This document shows positions 16,376 to 25,393 of a DNA stretch of 61,092 bases, one piece after another. Under the pieces are notes generated by a model. It searched no databases. It was not told the DNA's origin and saw only the letters and a program-made list of their open reading frames with translations. The position numbers and the translations under genes were made by a program. Every line of letters begins with the position of its first letter. Within the stretch, counting starts at the first letter, position 1. Source of the DNA: Ruficoccus amylovorans (lineage in GTDB: Bacteria; Verrucomicrobiota; Verrucomicrobiia; Opitutales; Cerasicoccaceae); contig NZ_JACHVB010000032.1 in NCBI RefSeq assembly GCF_014230085.1, positions 1 to 61,092 on the forward strand, written 5' to 3'.

Positions 16376-18340
16376 ATGAGCACATTGGACACCGTCAAAC
16401 AGGCCGGAGCAGCGGGTAAGCTGCTGCCTTCGAGCGTCGAAAACATCACCGCCTGGCTCGAAGCCGGTTTTCTGCCGCAATGGGCCGTTGCGGCCATCGA
16501 CGAGTTGGTCGCCCAGGAAGCCTGGGACGAGCTTAACAACCGGTTTTACCAGTTGATCAAGTTCGGCACCGGTGGCATGCGCACGCGCACCATCGGCGAG
16601 ATCACCGCCCCGAGCGAAGTCGGCACGCCCAGCCCGCTGGGCGCGCCCGAACACCCTGCCGTGGGCACGAACATGCTCAACGACTTTAACCTCATCCGCG
16701 CCACCATCGGTCTGTTCCGGCACTGCCAGGAGTACCTGCAGGAGGTGGAGCAGTTCGAGACCCCGAAGCTGGTCATCGGCCACGACGTGCGCCACTACTC
16801 GCGGCACTTCTGCGAGCTGGCCGCCTCGACCTGGACCAAGCTCGGCGGCCTGGCCATGATCTTCGAGGGTCCTCGGGCTACTCCGCACCTGAGCTTTGCC
16901 GTGCGCCATCTCAAGGCCACCGCCGGGGTCGTCATTACCGCCAGCCACAACCCCCCGCACGACAACGGCTTTAAGGCCTACTTCTGCGACGGGGCACAGG
17001 TCGTCAGCCCGCATGCCGAGGCCATCATCGAGCAGTTCAAGGCGGTCGAACTGGGCGAACTGCCCGCCTTCCTTGATGTTGATTTGGGCAAGGTCGTCAC
17101 CCTGCCGGTTTCGGTGGACGAGGCTTACTACGAGGCGCTGGAGGACAATGTGCTCGACCCGGAAGTGTTCGAGACGGCCACGCCGAAGTTCGTTTTCACG
17201 CCCAACCACGGGACCGGGGCGATCAGTGCCATGCCGATGATGGAAGTTTTTGGCGTGGAAGTGCATCCGGTCGAGGAGCAGATGGTGCAGGACGGGCGTT
17301 TTCCGACCGTCAAATCGCCCAACCCCGAAATCAAAACGGCCTTCGATCACGCCCTCAAACTGGCTGAAGAGGTGCAGGCCGATGCCGTTATCGCGACCGA
17401 TCCCGACGCCGACCGTCTCGGCGTGGGCGCGCGCAACCCGGCGGGCGAAATGATCCTTTACACCGGCAACCAGCTCGGTTCCTGCCTGGCCGAGTACCGC
17501 GTGGCCAAGCTCAAGGAAATGGGCATCATCCCGCTGGAGGGCAGCGAAAACGCCGCCCTGATCAAGACCTTTGTCACCACGCCGATGCAGGAAGCCATCG
17601 CGCAGGCGCACGGGGTCAAGTGCATTGACACCCTGACCGGCTTCAAGTGGATCGGCGAAAAGCTCAAGCACTACGAGGAAGACCTCCAGGACCGGCTCTT
17701 TGAAGAAGAGGGCCTGGCCCTCGACTACGACGAGACCGACCTCTCGACCCGCGTCAGCCTGCTGCTGGACTACAGCACGTACTATATCTTTGGAGGCGAG
17801 GAGAGCTACGGCTACCTGGCCTCGGACCGCGTGCGCGACAAGGACGCCACCGGCGCGATCCTCATGTTCAGCGAGCTGATGGCCTACCTCAAGGGGCAGG
17901 GGCTGACCCTGGCCGAGTACCTCGACGGGCTTTACCTCAAGTACGGCTACTACGCCGAGACCCTGCTCAACCTCTACTTTGAGGGCGCGGCCGGTTCGCA
18001 GAAGATCCGCAACATCATCGACAGCTACCGCACCAACCCGCCCAAGGAAATCGCCGGGGCCAAGGTGGTCAAGCTGATCGACTTCGGCCGCGACGACATC
18101 GAGGACGCCGACGCCAAGCCCATCCCGAAGGAAGACTTCTACTTCGTCGAGCTGGACAACGGCTACCGCTACGCCGTGCGCGGCTCCGGCACCGAGCCGA
18201 AGATCAAGTTCTACTGCTTCGCCCGCGAAGACGTGGACTCGGACGAATCGCTGGAAGCGGTCAAGGCCGCCACGATGGAAAAGGTCGAGGCCATGAAAGC
18301 GGCCCTCGAAGCCGACGCCCGCGCCCGCGCCGGGGAGTAG
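16376..18340 (+). CDS. Phospho-sugar mutase (phosphoglucomutase/phosphomannomutase, PGM2-like)
   Basis: The 654-residue enzyme belongs to the alpha-D-phosphohexomutase superfamily and interconverts hexose-6-phosphate and hexose-1-phosphate. All four active-site regions are present in order: the phosphoserine loop TASHNP (S190), the metal loop DPDADR (342-347), the sugar-binding loop GGEESYGY (473-480) and the phosphate loop RGSGTEPK (602-609). The length and the spaced layout point to the PGM2/phosphoribomutase-like branch rather than to GlmM. It follows the UDP-sugar pyrophosphorylase by 153 bases on the same strand and likely feeds it with glucose-1-phosphate. Substrate preference cannot be settled from the sequence. 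Confidence 0.94.
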   Translation: MSTLDTVKQAGAAGKLLPSSVENITAWLEAGFLPQWAVAAIDELVAQEAWDELNNRFYQLIKFGTGGMRTRTIGEITAPSEVGTPSPLGAPEHPAVGTNMLNDFNLIRATIGLFRHCQEYLQEVEQFETPKLVIGHDVRHYSRHFCELAASTWTKLGGLAMIFEGPRATPHLSFAVRHLKATAGVVITASHNPPHDNGFKAYFCDGAQVVSPHAEAIIEQFKAVELGELPAFLDVDLGKVVTLPVSVDEAYYEALEDNVLDPEVFETATPKFVFTPNHGTGAISAMPMMEVFGVEVHPVEEQMVQDGRFPTVKSPNPEIKTAFDHALKLAEEVQADAVIATDPDADRLGVGARNPAGEMILYTGNQLGSCLAEYRVAKLKEMGIIPLEGSENAALIKTFVTTPMQEAIAQAHGVKCIDTLTGFKWIGEKLKHYEEDLQDRLFEEEGLALDYDETDLSTRVSLLLDYSTYYIFGGEESYGYLASDRVRDKDATGAILMFSELMAYLKGQGLTLAEYLDGLYLKYGYYAETLLNLYFEGAAGSQKIRNIIDSYRTNPPKEIAGAKVVKLIDFGRDDIEDADAKPIPKEDFYFVELDNGYRYAVRGSGTEPKIKFYCFAREDVDSDESLEAVKAATMEKVEAMKAALEADARARAGE

Positions 18341-18368
18341 TAGCGGTTCAGAATCGCTTTAGGGTTAT

Positions 18369-18404
18369 GCGAGAGGGTGTTTTTTGAAAAAAACACCCTC
18401 TCGC
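18369..18404. terminator. Perfect 17-bp hairpin, bidirectional terminator
   Basis: GCGAGAGGGTG plus six T faces its exact reverse complement with a 2-base GA centre. T and A runs lie inside the stem, so it can terminate the mutase transcript from the left and the ppnP transcript from the right. Confidence 0.75.
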
Positions 18405-18498
18405 GCTTTCCCCAAAAAACTTTTGAGACGGAACTTCGTTCCTTTGTGCTTGCTGGGGTTCATCTTCCACTCCACCCGTATGAGGGAGCGGAAAACCG

Positions 18499-18819
18499 TT
18501 ACGCCTGCGCGTAGGAGCAGCAGTAATCGGCGCCGGGGGCGGCGATTTTCAGGGAGAAGCTGGAGTTGGCGGGGACATCGTAGGACTGGCCCACGGTGAA
18601 GGTCTGCCACTCGGACTGACCGGGGAGGAGGACGGTCATCTCGCCGCCGATCACTTCCATGATTTCGGCCACGCCGGTGTCAAAGGTGTATTCCCCGGCC
18701 TGCATGTAGCCGAGCGTCTTGCGGGTGCCGTCGGCGAAGTGCACGGTGCGGCTGACGACCTTGCCGTCGAAATAGACATTGGCCTCGCGGACGAGGGTGA
18801 CGTTTGAGAATTCGGACAT
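18499..18819 (-). CDS. ppnP: Pyrimidine/purine nucleoside phosphorylase
   Basis: The 106-residue protein is a compact cupin of the PpnP (DUF1255, YaiE) family, which splits purine and pyrimidine nucleosides with phosphate. The start MSEFSNVTLVREANVYFDGK (ATG at 18817-18819) matches the family N-terminus, and conserved TLGYMQAGEYTFDT and FTVGQSYDVPANSSF blocks follow. The upstream extension in the same frame to 18939 has no homology and was rejected. E. coli YaiE is similar in size. The gene is monocistronic and convergent with the mutase gene across the hairpin at 18369. Confidence 0.93.
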   Translation of the reverse strand: MSEFSNVTLVREANVYFDGKVVSRTVHFADGTRKTLGYMQAGEYTFDTGVAEIMEVIGGEMTVLLPGQSEWQTFTVGQSYDVPANSSFSLKIAAPGADYCCSYAQA

Positions 18820-19027
18820 AAGCCCGTCGATATGACGCTTTCGCCGCAGCGGGTCAAGTGCGCCGACGGAAGAAAATGCGCCGACGGTCTCCGCCTGGAG
18901 TGGTCGAAACACCTGCTTGGTCATGCCGCAGGCGCACATTGGCGTACGCGTTCGTGCGTAGACTAAAAAGGAGCTTAGTTATTCACCTGCTTGACTTTGG
19001 GGGAAAGCCCCGGCTTACTTGCCCGTA

Positions 19028-19297
19028 ATGAAACCGGTTATTCTCCTCAGCTTATTGGCGGCCTGCCTGCTCGGAACGGCCGGTTGCGAGTCCTATCAGG
19101 ACGATGTCGGCATGGACCCGATCCGCTCGACGATCACGGGACACCCCGATGACGCCTCGACCTACGCCGATCGCGTCAAGGCGGCCAATGAAAAGCGCAC
19201 CTCCGAAGCGGCGGAAAACCCGATGCTGAAAGAAGGGCACTCCTCGGGCTCGAACTTCAGTGCCCCCACCTACGATCCTTCGCAGCGTTACCAGTAG
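19028..19297 (+). CDS. Small lipoprotein
   Basis: The ATG at 19028 gives an 89-residue protein with a lipoprotein signal peptide (MKPVILLSLLAACLLGTAGC) whose lipobox GTAGC places the modified cysteine at about residue 20. The mature part is short, hydrophilic and repetitive in charge (ADRVKAANEKRTSEAAENPM) and ends in SQRYQ. No domain is recognised. It is probably exported and anchored in the inner or outer membrane. A TTG start nine bases upstream is possible but would not change the signal peptide. No operon partner is visible. Confidence 0.75.
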   Translation: MKPVILLSLLAACLLGTAGCESYQDDVGMDPIRSTITGHPDDASTYADRVKAANEKRTSEAAENPMLKEGHSSGSNFSAPTYDPSQRYQ

Positions 19298-19413
19298 GTC
19301 GCGTTTTCCTTTTTTGGGGAGGGGTCGGAGGCGTACGCCTTTGGCCTTCCTTTGCGTCCTTCCCGGGCTTCCTGTTAAAGCTCCTGCTTTAGTCGGGCTG
19401 TTTAAAGGCGGAC

Positions 19414-22400
19414 TCAGCTTTCGAGCAGGGCGCGGATGGTCTTGGTCAGGTCGGTCAAGGAGTAGGGCTTCATGATGAGGCTGGCCCGGCCGAGGGCTTC
19501 GATGCGTTCGGGGGAGACGGTACGGCTGAAGCCGGTCATAATGACGGCGGGCATGTCCTTTTTTACGCGGCGAATGCGCTCGACCAGTTCGAGCCCGGTG
19601 ACGTTGGGCATGACCTGGTCGGTCACGACGATGTCGAAGCTGGTCGGCTGCCGCATGACGGCTTCGGCGGCCTCGGTACTGTCGGAGAAGATGGTGACGT
19701 CGTACCCCAGAAAAGTCAGGTGCCGCTGCATGACGTTGATAATCTCCTTCTCATCATCGACCAGCAGGATGCGCTCGGAGCCGCTGCGCGGCTTTTCCTC
19801 GACCTCCGGAGCGGCGGTCTCGGCGGTATTGTCCTGGATGCAGGGGAAGTTCAGCAGGAAAGTGGCTCCCTTGCCGGAGGTGCTTTCCACCGTGACCTGG
19901 CCGCTGTGGGAAGTGACGATACCGTGCACGACGGACAGCCCCAGTCCGGTGCCTTCGCCGACTGGTTTGGTGGTGAAGAAAGGCTCGAAAATACGTGAAA
20001 GATGCTCCTTTGGGATGCCGGGTCCGGTGTCCGAGACCTTGAGGCAGAGACAATTACCTCCGGGGAAGCCGGTGGGGGCATCAGGGGCAGTTTTGGGCAG
20101 GATACACTTGCTCAGAGTCACTTCAAGCTCGCCGCCGGCGTCGCCCATGGCCTGGGCGGCATTGGTGCAGAGGTTGAAAATGACCTGATGGAACTGGCTG
20201 GGATCGGCCTTGATCATCCCGAGACCCTCAGGGATGTTCTTCTTGATAATGATGGTCGAGGGGATGATGGAGCGGAGCATGTTCATCGCCTCGTTGGCGA
20301 CGAGCGCCGGATCGATCGGGATCATATTGCCGATGCTCTCGCGGGAGAAGGTGAGGATCTGCTCGACCAGCGCGCGGGCGCGCTTGGTGGCGACGAGCAC
20401 GTGTCGGAGGTCCTCCAGGGCGTCGTCGTTGCCGTTGGCGTGGCGCTGGGCCAGCTCGGTCCATCCGCGGATCGCGCCCAGCAGGTTGTTGAAGTCGTGG
20501 GCGATGCCACCGGCGAGAGTACCGATGGTCTCCATGCGCTGGAGTTGGAGCACCTGTTTGTTAAGCTCCTCGCGCTTGGCCTCGTTTTCCTTGAGCTCGG
20601 TGATGTCCTCCTTGGCCGCGGCGAAGTGGGTGATGGTGCCGTTGCGCCCCTTGATGGGGAAGATGGTGGCGCGCTCCCAGTAGTATTCGCCGTTCTTTTT
20701 CTTGTTGAGAAATTCGCCCTGCCACTCGCGGCCGTGGGAGATGGTGTCCCAGAGCTTGCGGTAGTGGTCCTTGCTCATGCGGTCGGACTTGAGGATGCGG
20801 GGGTTGTGGCCGAGGGCTTCTTCACGCGTATAGCCGGTAATCCGGCAGAAGGTGTCGTTGACGTATTCGATATTGCCCTTGGGGTCGGTGACGACGACGC
20901 AGCTCGGGCTCTGGTTATTGAGTCGCTGGAAGAGGCGCAGGCGTTCTTCGGCCCGCCAGCGTTCATCGATGTCCCAGACGTTGCCGACGATCTGGGAGAG
21001 GTGGCCCTCGTTGTCGCGGAGGGCCTGTGCGCGCACCAGCGCGCGCCGGAAGCTGCCGTCCTGGCAACGGATGAAGCACTCCTCGGTCAGGTTCTCGTCC
21101 TGGCCGTTGAGCAGGCGGCGGAAAACGAACTTCAAGTGCCCGCGCTCGTCTTCCGGAATGAGGTCGAGCATGTTGTCGAGCTGGTCGAAGGGGTCGTTGC
21201 GGCTGTAGCCGAAGAGCTTGTACCAACTATCTTCGAGGATGAGGCGCTTTTCCTTGATGTCGTAGTCCCAGACGCCGAGGTTGCCCAACTCGATCGCCAT
21301 GGCCAGCCGCTGGCGGCTTTGCTCAACCGCATGCTCAATGGCCTTGCGTTCGGTGATGTCCTGAATGGCTCCTTGCAGGCGGACGCACCGGCCTTCCTCA
21401 AAGATGCTTTTACCGATGGCGCGGACCCAGATCAGAGTGCCTTGGGCGGTGATGAGAGGGGCTTCAAAGTCGTAGGATGAGTCGCTTTTGGCGGCATTCT
21501 CGACATGTTTTGCCACCTGGGAACGGTAGGGCTGAGGAAAGAACGAAAGCGCCGTTTCGAGCGTGGGTTGGAAATCCTCATCGACCCCGTGGATCTGGCG
21601 GGTGATGTCGGTCCAGGATATCTTGTTATTGACCAGGTCGATCTCCCAGCCGCCGATGCGGGCGATCTCCCCGGCGGCGTGCATGACGGCCTCGCTACGC
21701 CGGACCATTTCCTCGGCCTGGACCTGCTCGGTGATGTCGCGCTGGATGACAATGTAATGCGTGAGGTTGCCGTTCTCACTGTAAACCGGGTCGAATCTCA
21801 GCTCGTTCCAGAAGACATGGCCGCTCTTACGGTGGCTTTTCAGGGTGGTGGTGGTGCTGCGTCCGCGGGCCATGGTCTCGTGGATTTCGCGGATATCCTT
21901 TTCGCTGGCGTCCTCGATCTGGAGAAAGAGGCTGTCCTGCCCGAGAATCTCCTCCATCGTGTAGCCAGACATGCGCAAAAAGGCCGCATTGGCCCAGGTG
22001 ATGGGGTTGGCCTTGCCGTCGTAGCGGCAGATGACGACGCCGTTGTTGGTGCACTGGAGGGCGCGGTCCTGGAGGGCCAGGGTCTCTTGCGTGGCGACCT
22101 GCTCGCTGATGTCGAGCAGTCCGCCGACGACGAGCCAGCGCTCGCCGAGGCGGAGGCGGTTGAGCGTGACCGAGTAGTGAATGGGGGTGCCGTCCCGATG
22201 CTGGTGGACCCAGCGGAAAGTAGGCTGGCTGGCGGCGGCAGCATCGTCGTAGAGGCGTCGGGCCTGCTCAAGGGAAGATTTTGAATTGGGCTGGAGCGAC
22301 GGCGAGAACTCACCGGGGGTTTTCCCGACAATTTCTTCTTTGGCATAGCCCCATTGGTCGCAAAGGGTCTGGTTGCAGTCCACGATTATGCCCTTGCTGG

Positions 22401-22872
22401 TGAGCATGTATCCGGTGGTCGAATTTTCCCACAGGGTCTGGTAGCGCAGTTGACTTTCGCGTAAAGATTTCTGGGCGACGCGGATTTCCTGCCGGATGTC
22501 TGCTTCGCGCATGTTGCGCAGGATGACGCTGGGGAGGCGCTTGAGGTTTTCCTTCAGGACGATGTCGTTGACGCCCAGGCGCATGATGTCGGCCGTGGCC
22601 TCGTCTCCGATCGCGCCGGTGACAAGGATGAAGGGGCGCATCGGGTTGTTTTCGAGGGCCAGGGCGAAGGCGTCCTCCATCCGCAGGCCGGGGATGTGGT
22701 GGTCGCACAGGATGAGGTCCCAGTCCCGCTCGGCTAGCGCCTGCTTGAGCGCGATGAAGGAATCCACCCGTTTGGCTTCCACCTCGAACTCCAACTCGCG
22801 CAGTGCCCGGCGGACGAGAAGGAAATCGTCCTCGGAGTCCTCAATGTGTAATATGTCGAGCGCCTTGCTCAT
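19414..22872 (-). CDS. Hybrid sensor histidine kinase with N- and C-terminal receiver domains
   Basis: The 1152-residue cytoplasmic protein starts with a receiver domain (about 5-120; DWDLILCDHHIPG around residue 55), continues with about five PAS/PAC sensor domains (130-770), then the kinase core with phosphoacceptor H792 in GGIAHDFNNLLG, an ATPase domain (about 890-1015; DTGPGIPKEHL and GTGLGLSVVHG) and a second receiver (1034-1152, acceptor D1085 in VVTDQVMP). There is no membrane segment, so input comes from the receiver and PAS domains. It is the last gene of a three-gene cascade with the sensor kinase at 23338 and the regulator at 22905, which probably pass phosphate to it. The output target is unknown; no DNA-binding domain is present. 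Confidence 0.93.
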   Translation of the reverse strand: MSKALDILHIEDSEDDFLLVRRALRELEFEVEAKRVDSFIALKQALAERDWDLILCDHHIPGLRMEDAFALALENNPMRPFILVTGAIGDEATADIMRLGVNDIVLKENLKRLPSVILRNMREADIRQEIRVAQKSLRESQLRYQTLWENSTTGYMLTSKGIIVDCNQTLCDQWGYAKEEIVGKTPGEFSPSLQPNSKSSLEQARRLYDDAAAASQPTFRWVHQHRDGTPIHYSVTLNRLRLGERWLVVGGLLDISEQVATQETLALQDRALQCTNNGVVICRYDGKANPITWANAAFLRMSGYTMEEILGQDSLFLQIEDASEKDIREIHETMARGRSTTTTLKSHRKSGHVFWNELRFDPVYSENGNLTHYIVIQRDITEQVQAEEMVRRSEAVMHAAGEIARIGGWEIDLVNNKISWTDITRQIHGVDEDFQPTLETALSFFPQPYRSQVAKHVENAAKSDSSYDFEAPLITAQGTLIWVRAIGKSIFEEGRCVRLQGAIQDITERKAIEHAVEQSRQRLAMAIELGNLGVWDYDIKEKRLILEDSWYKLFGYSRNDPFDQLDNMLDLIPEDERGHLKFVFRRLLNGQDENLTEECFIRCQDGSFRRALVRAQALRDNEGHLSQIVGNVWDIDERWRAEERLRLFQRLNNQSPSCVVVTDPKGNIEYVNDTFCRITGYTREEALGHNPRILKSDRMSKDHYRKLWDTISHGREWQGEFLNKKKNGEYYWERATIFPIKGRNGTITHFAAAKEDITELKENEAKREELNKQVLQLQRMETIGTLAGGIAHDFNNLLGAIRGWTELAQRHANGNDDALEDLRHVLVATKRARALVEQILTFSRESIGNMIPIDPALVANEAMNMLRSIIPSTIIIKKNIPEGLGMIKADPSQFHQVIFNLCTNAAQAMGDAGGELEVTLSKCILPKTAPDAPTGFPGGNCLCLKVSDTGPGIPKEHLSRIFEPFFTTKPVGEGTGLGLSVVHGIVTSHSGQVTVESTSGKGATFLLNFPCIQDNTAETAAPEVEEKPRSGSERILLVDDEKEIINVMQRHLTFLGYDVTIFSDSTEAAEAVMRQPTSFDIVVTDQVMPNVTGLELVERIRRVKKDMPAVIMTGFSRTVSPERIEALGRASLIMKPYSLTDLTKTIRALLES

Positions 22873-22904
22873 GGGATGGGGTCAAGTTGCCTTGAAGGGG
22901 AGGG

Positions 22905-23357
22905 TCAGGAAAGCTTGGGAGGCGGTTCGTTGACCAGCAGCCAGTAAAGCCCGAGCTGCCGGATCGATTCGCTGAACTCTGCAAAATTTATCGGCTTACA
23001 CACGAAGCTGTTAACCCCAAGTTGGTAGCCTTTGGTCAGATCGGATTTTTCCTTGGAAGAGGTGAAAATGACAACGGGAAGGGTGCGGGTCGCCTCGTCG
23101 CTGCGGATGATTTCAAGCACTTCAAGTCCGTCGAGCATGGGGAGCTTGAGGTCGAGCAGAACGAGTTGGGGGAGGTCGTCGGGGTCGCGATCACGGAACT
23201 TCCCCTGCGCCCGCAGGTAATTGACGGCATCCTGGCCATTGTGGACGACATCGACCTCGTTGGCGACGCCGCATTTGCTCAGGGCGCGCAAGGTCAGGGC
23301 CTCGTCATCGGGATTATCTTCGACCAGCAGGATTTTTCTAACTTTCGTGATCGGCAT
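22905..23357 (-). CDS. Single-domain response regulator (Rcp1-like)
   Basis: The ATG at 23355-23357 yields a 150-residue receiver domain with no output domain. The pattern ILLVEDNPDDEALTLRAL and a long loop before the acceptor aspartate (PQLVLLDLKLPMLDG) is typical for the Rcp1 class that works with phytochrome-like or PAS kinases. The conserved lysine is in FVCKPINF. The start overlaps the 3' end of the upstream kinase gene by 20 bases, which implies coupled translation and a cognate pair. The frame could be extended to 23570, but that part is inside the kinase gene and shows no homology. Confidence 0.92.
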   Translation of the reverse strand: MPITKVRKILLVEDNPDDEALTLRALSKCGVANEVDVVHNGQDAVNYLRAQGKFRDRDPDDLPQLVLLDLKLPMLDGLEVLEIIRSDEATRTLPVVIFTSSKEKSDLTKGYQLGVNSFVCKPINFAEFSESIRQLGLYWLLVNEPPPKLS

Positions 23358-25212
23358 GAGAGAGGTGATCCAGAGTGAAGAAAAAGGTCGCGCCTCGTTC
23401 CGGAGCGCTGTCGGCCCAGATTTGACCGTTGTGACGATGGATGATTCTCTCCACGGTGGCCAGCCCGATTCCTGAGCCCTGGTATTCTTTTTGGGTATGA
23501 ATGCGCTGGAAGGGCCGGAAAAGCTTGTTAACGTAAGCCATGTCAAAGCCCGACCCATTGTCGCGGACATAGAAAACCTCCTGCTCGGTCGAACCTTCGC
23601 CGGGCGGGGTTGCCCGTGTTGAGCCGATCTCGATACGGGCTGAGGGTGTTTTGGAGGTGTATTTCCAGGCGTTGCCGATCAGGTTTTCCAGCACGTTGCG
23701 AATCAGCCAGTTGTCCCCCTCCGCGCTCAGGTCAGGGGCGATGACCACCTCGGGACAGTGGCCGGGATCGGCCTGCCGCAGATCGTCAACGACCTGCTGG
23801 GAGAGGCTGGAAATGTCCAGCGGGGCAATTTTCAGCTCGCCCGTTGTGGAGCGGGAGAGGCTCAACAGGCTGTCAATGAGCTCAGCCATGTTATGGGTAG
23901 CCCGCAGGATACGGCTGATGTAGTCAGCCGCCGTCTGGTCGAACTTCTCGCCGTACTCCTCCTTGAGCGCCTCGCTGAAGCCGGCCATGGCGCGCAGTGG
24001 GGCGCGCAGGTCATGCGACACCGAGTAGGCGAAGCTCTCCAGCTCGCGGTTGGCCACTTCGTACTGCGCGGTGCGCAGGCGCACCTGGGATTCGAGTTGG
24101 GCGTTGAGCTTGCGGAGGGCTTCCGAGTTGCGGCGGTCCTGGGTGACATCCTGGTGGATGCCGATGATGCCGAGGGTGTCGCCATCGTTATTTTTCAGCG
24201 GACATTTGAGGTAGCGGATGATGCGCTCATCGCCGTTGAGGAACTGTGTCTCGTAGCCGGTGAGGGTGATGCCCTCGTTGAGTACCCGCTGGTCATCGGC
24301 GAGGTGCTGACTGGCGGTTTCGGGGGGAAAGATGGCCTGGTCGGTCATGCGTGGAATGGTCTTCTTGTTCACGCCGTAACGCAGGTAGAAGTAGCGGTTG
24401 GCGGTGAGGTAGTTGCCATTGCCGTCCTTGAGAAAGACACATAATGGGACGTTGTCCATCAGCGTGCGGTAGCGGTCTTCGGTGAAGGCGAGCTTGGAAA
24501 TAATGCGGCGTCCCTCGCGCCAGAAAATCAGGCTATAGATGATGATCCATACGGTGCCAAGGAGCAAGGTCACGATAATTGCGCGCCGGTAGGGGGCGCT
24601 GAACTCCGACATATCCATCTTGACCACGACGGCGGCATCCAGTTTCGGCAGCGGGACCAATGCGGCGATGACCTTTTTATCACGGTAATCCTTGGCAATG
24701 ATTGTCCCGCTGTCGCCAGCGAGGGCGCGCCGAAGTGGTTCCGGAAGAGGGTCGGCCCGCTTCAGGATATAGGGGCCTGCCCCTTCCGGCTCCCGGCTGC
24801 TGAAAATATAAAGGTCGTCCCCTTCGTAGTAGCCGAGCACGTTCTCTCCGGTCTGGCGAAAGCTGCCGCTATGGGTGATCGCATTGGCGAGGTGGGAGAG
24901 GATTTTGGAGGGGTCCTGATTGTCGGGTTCGCGGCCGGTGTTGAAATCCTCGTCGATGGCGTGGGGGGAGGCCGGGCTATGGTCATCGAAGATGTGGGAG
25001 TGGGTAATGTGCTCCAGCAAGGAAATCTTGTTCTGCGCGGAGGCGAGGAGATTCGCGCGGTACTGTTCGAGTCGGGCATTGTAAATGATCCAGATGGCCA
25101 GCCCGGCGACACCGTAAACCATCAGCGCCATGAGCACGATGACCGTGGCAATTCGGCGGGAGTCGAGGTAACGTTCCGAATCTATGCTGCCTCCGTCCGA
25201 AGTCTGCTGCAT
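23338..25212 (-). CDS. Membrane sensor histidine kinase with PAS domain
   Basis: The 624-residue kinase has two membrane helices (about 20-44 and 208-230) that enclose an extracytoplasmic sensor domain, then a PAS domain (about 245-365; YRTLMDNVPLCVFLKDGNGN), a HisKA domain with H400 in SVSHDLRAPL and an ATPase domain (VLENLIGNAWKYTS; VRDNGSGFDM; GSGIGLATV). The HisKA type resembles phytochrome-like kinases, which matches the Rcp1-like regulator encoded immediately downstream with a 20-base overlap. The signal is not evident. The gene heads the three-gene operon; the terminator at 25320 isolates it from the E2 gene. Confidence 0.94.
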   Translation of the reverse strand: MQQTSDGGSIDSERYLDSRRIATVIVLMALMVYGVAGLAIWIIYNARLEQYRANLLASAQNKISLLEHITHSHIFDDHSPASPHAIDEDFNTGREPDNQDPSKILSHLANAITHSGSFRQTGENVLGYYEGDDLYIFSSREPEGAGPYILKRADPLPEPLRRALAGDSGTIIAKDYRDKKVIAALVPLPKLDAAVVVKMDMSEFSAPYRRAIIVTLLLGTVWIIIYSLIFWREGRRIISKLAFTEDRYRTLMDNVPLCVFLKDGNGNYLTANRYFYLRYGVNKKTIPRMTDQAIFPPETASQHLADDQRVLNEGITLTGYETQFLNGDERIIRYLKCPLKNNDGDTLGIIGIHQDVTQDRRNSEALRKLNAQLESQVRLRTAQYEVANRELESFAYSVSHDLRAPLRAMAGFSEALKEEYGEKFDQTAADYISRILRATHNMAELIDSLLSLSRSTTGELKIAPLDISSLSQQVVDDLRQADPGHCPEVVIAPDLSAEGDNWLIRNVLENLIGNAWKYTSKTPSARIEIGSTRATPPGEGSTEQEVFYVRDNGSGFDMAYVNKLFRPFQRIHTQKEYQGSGIGLATVERIIHRHNGQIWADSAPERGATFFFTLDHLSHADHES

Positions 25213-25319
25213 AGGCTACCGTCATCTGCTTGCCTCATAAGTCAAACGCTTTGACAGGATTAGGGATCTTCTAATGCGTGGGAAATGCTCACTGGGTGCG
25301 CGTCCGCTTGGGGGAAAAC

Positions 25320-25358
25320 AAAAAGACCTCTCCGTCAGTTCGCGGAGAGGTCTTTTTT
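25320..25358. terminator. Bidirectional intrinsic terminator
   Basis: A long stem AAAAAGACCTCTCCG faces CGGAGAGGTCTTTTTT with a central TCAGTTCG. It ends the pdh operon (minus strand) 35 bases after the E2 stop. Confidence 0.9.
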
Positions 25359-25393
25359 AAAGAAAACGGGGAGCACCCCCCGCGCTATGCGGG

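Noticed and set aside
18365-18463. A 32-codon minus-strand frame (MNPSKHKGTKFRLKSF...) with GGTGGAG upstream of its ATG
   Set aside because: It runs through the perfect bidirectional terminator hairpin at 18369-18404 and its composition is what that sequence gives by chance; no family resemblance.
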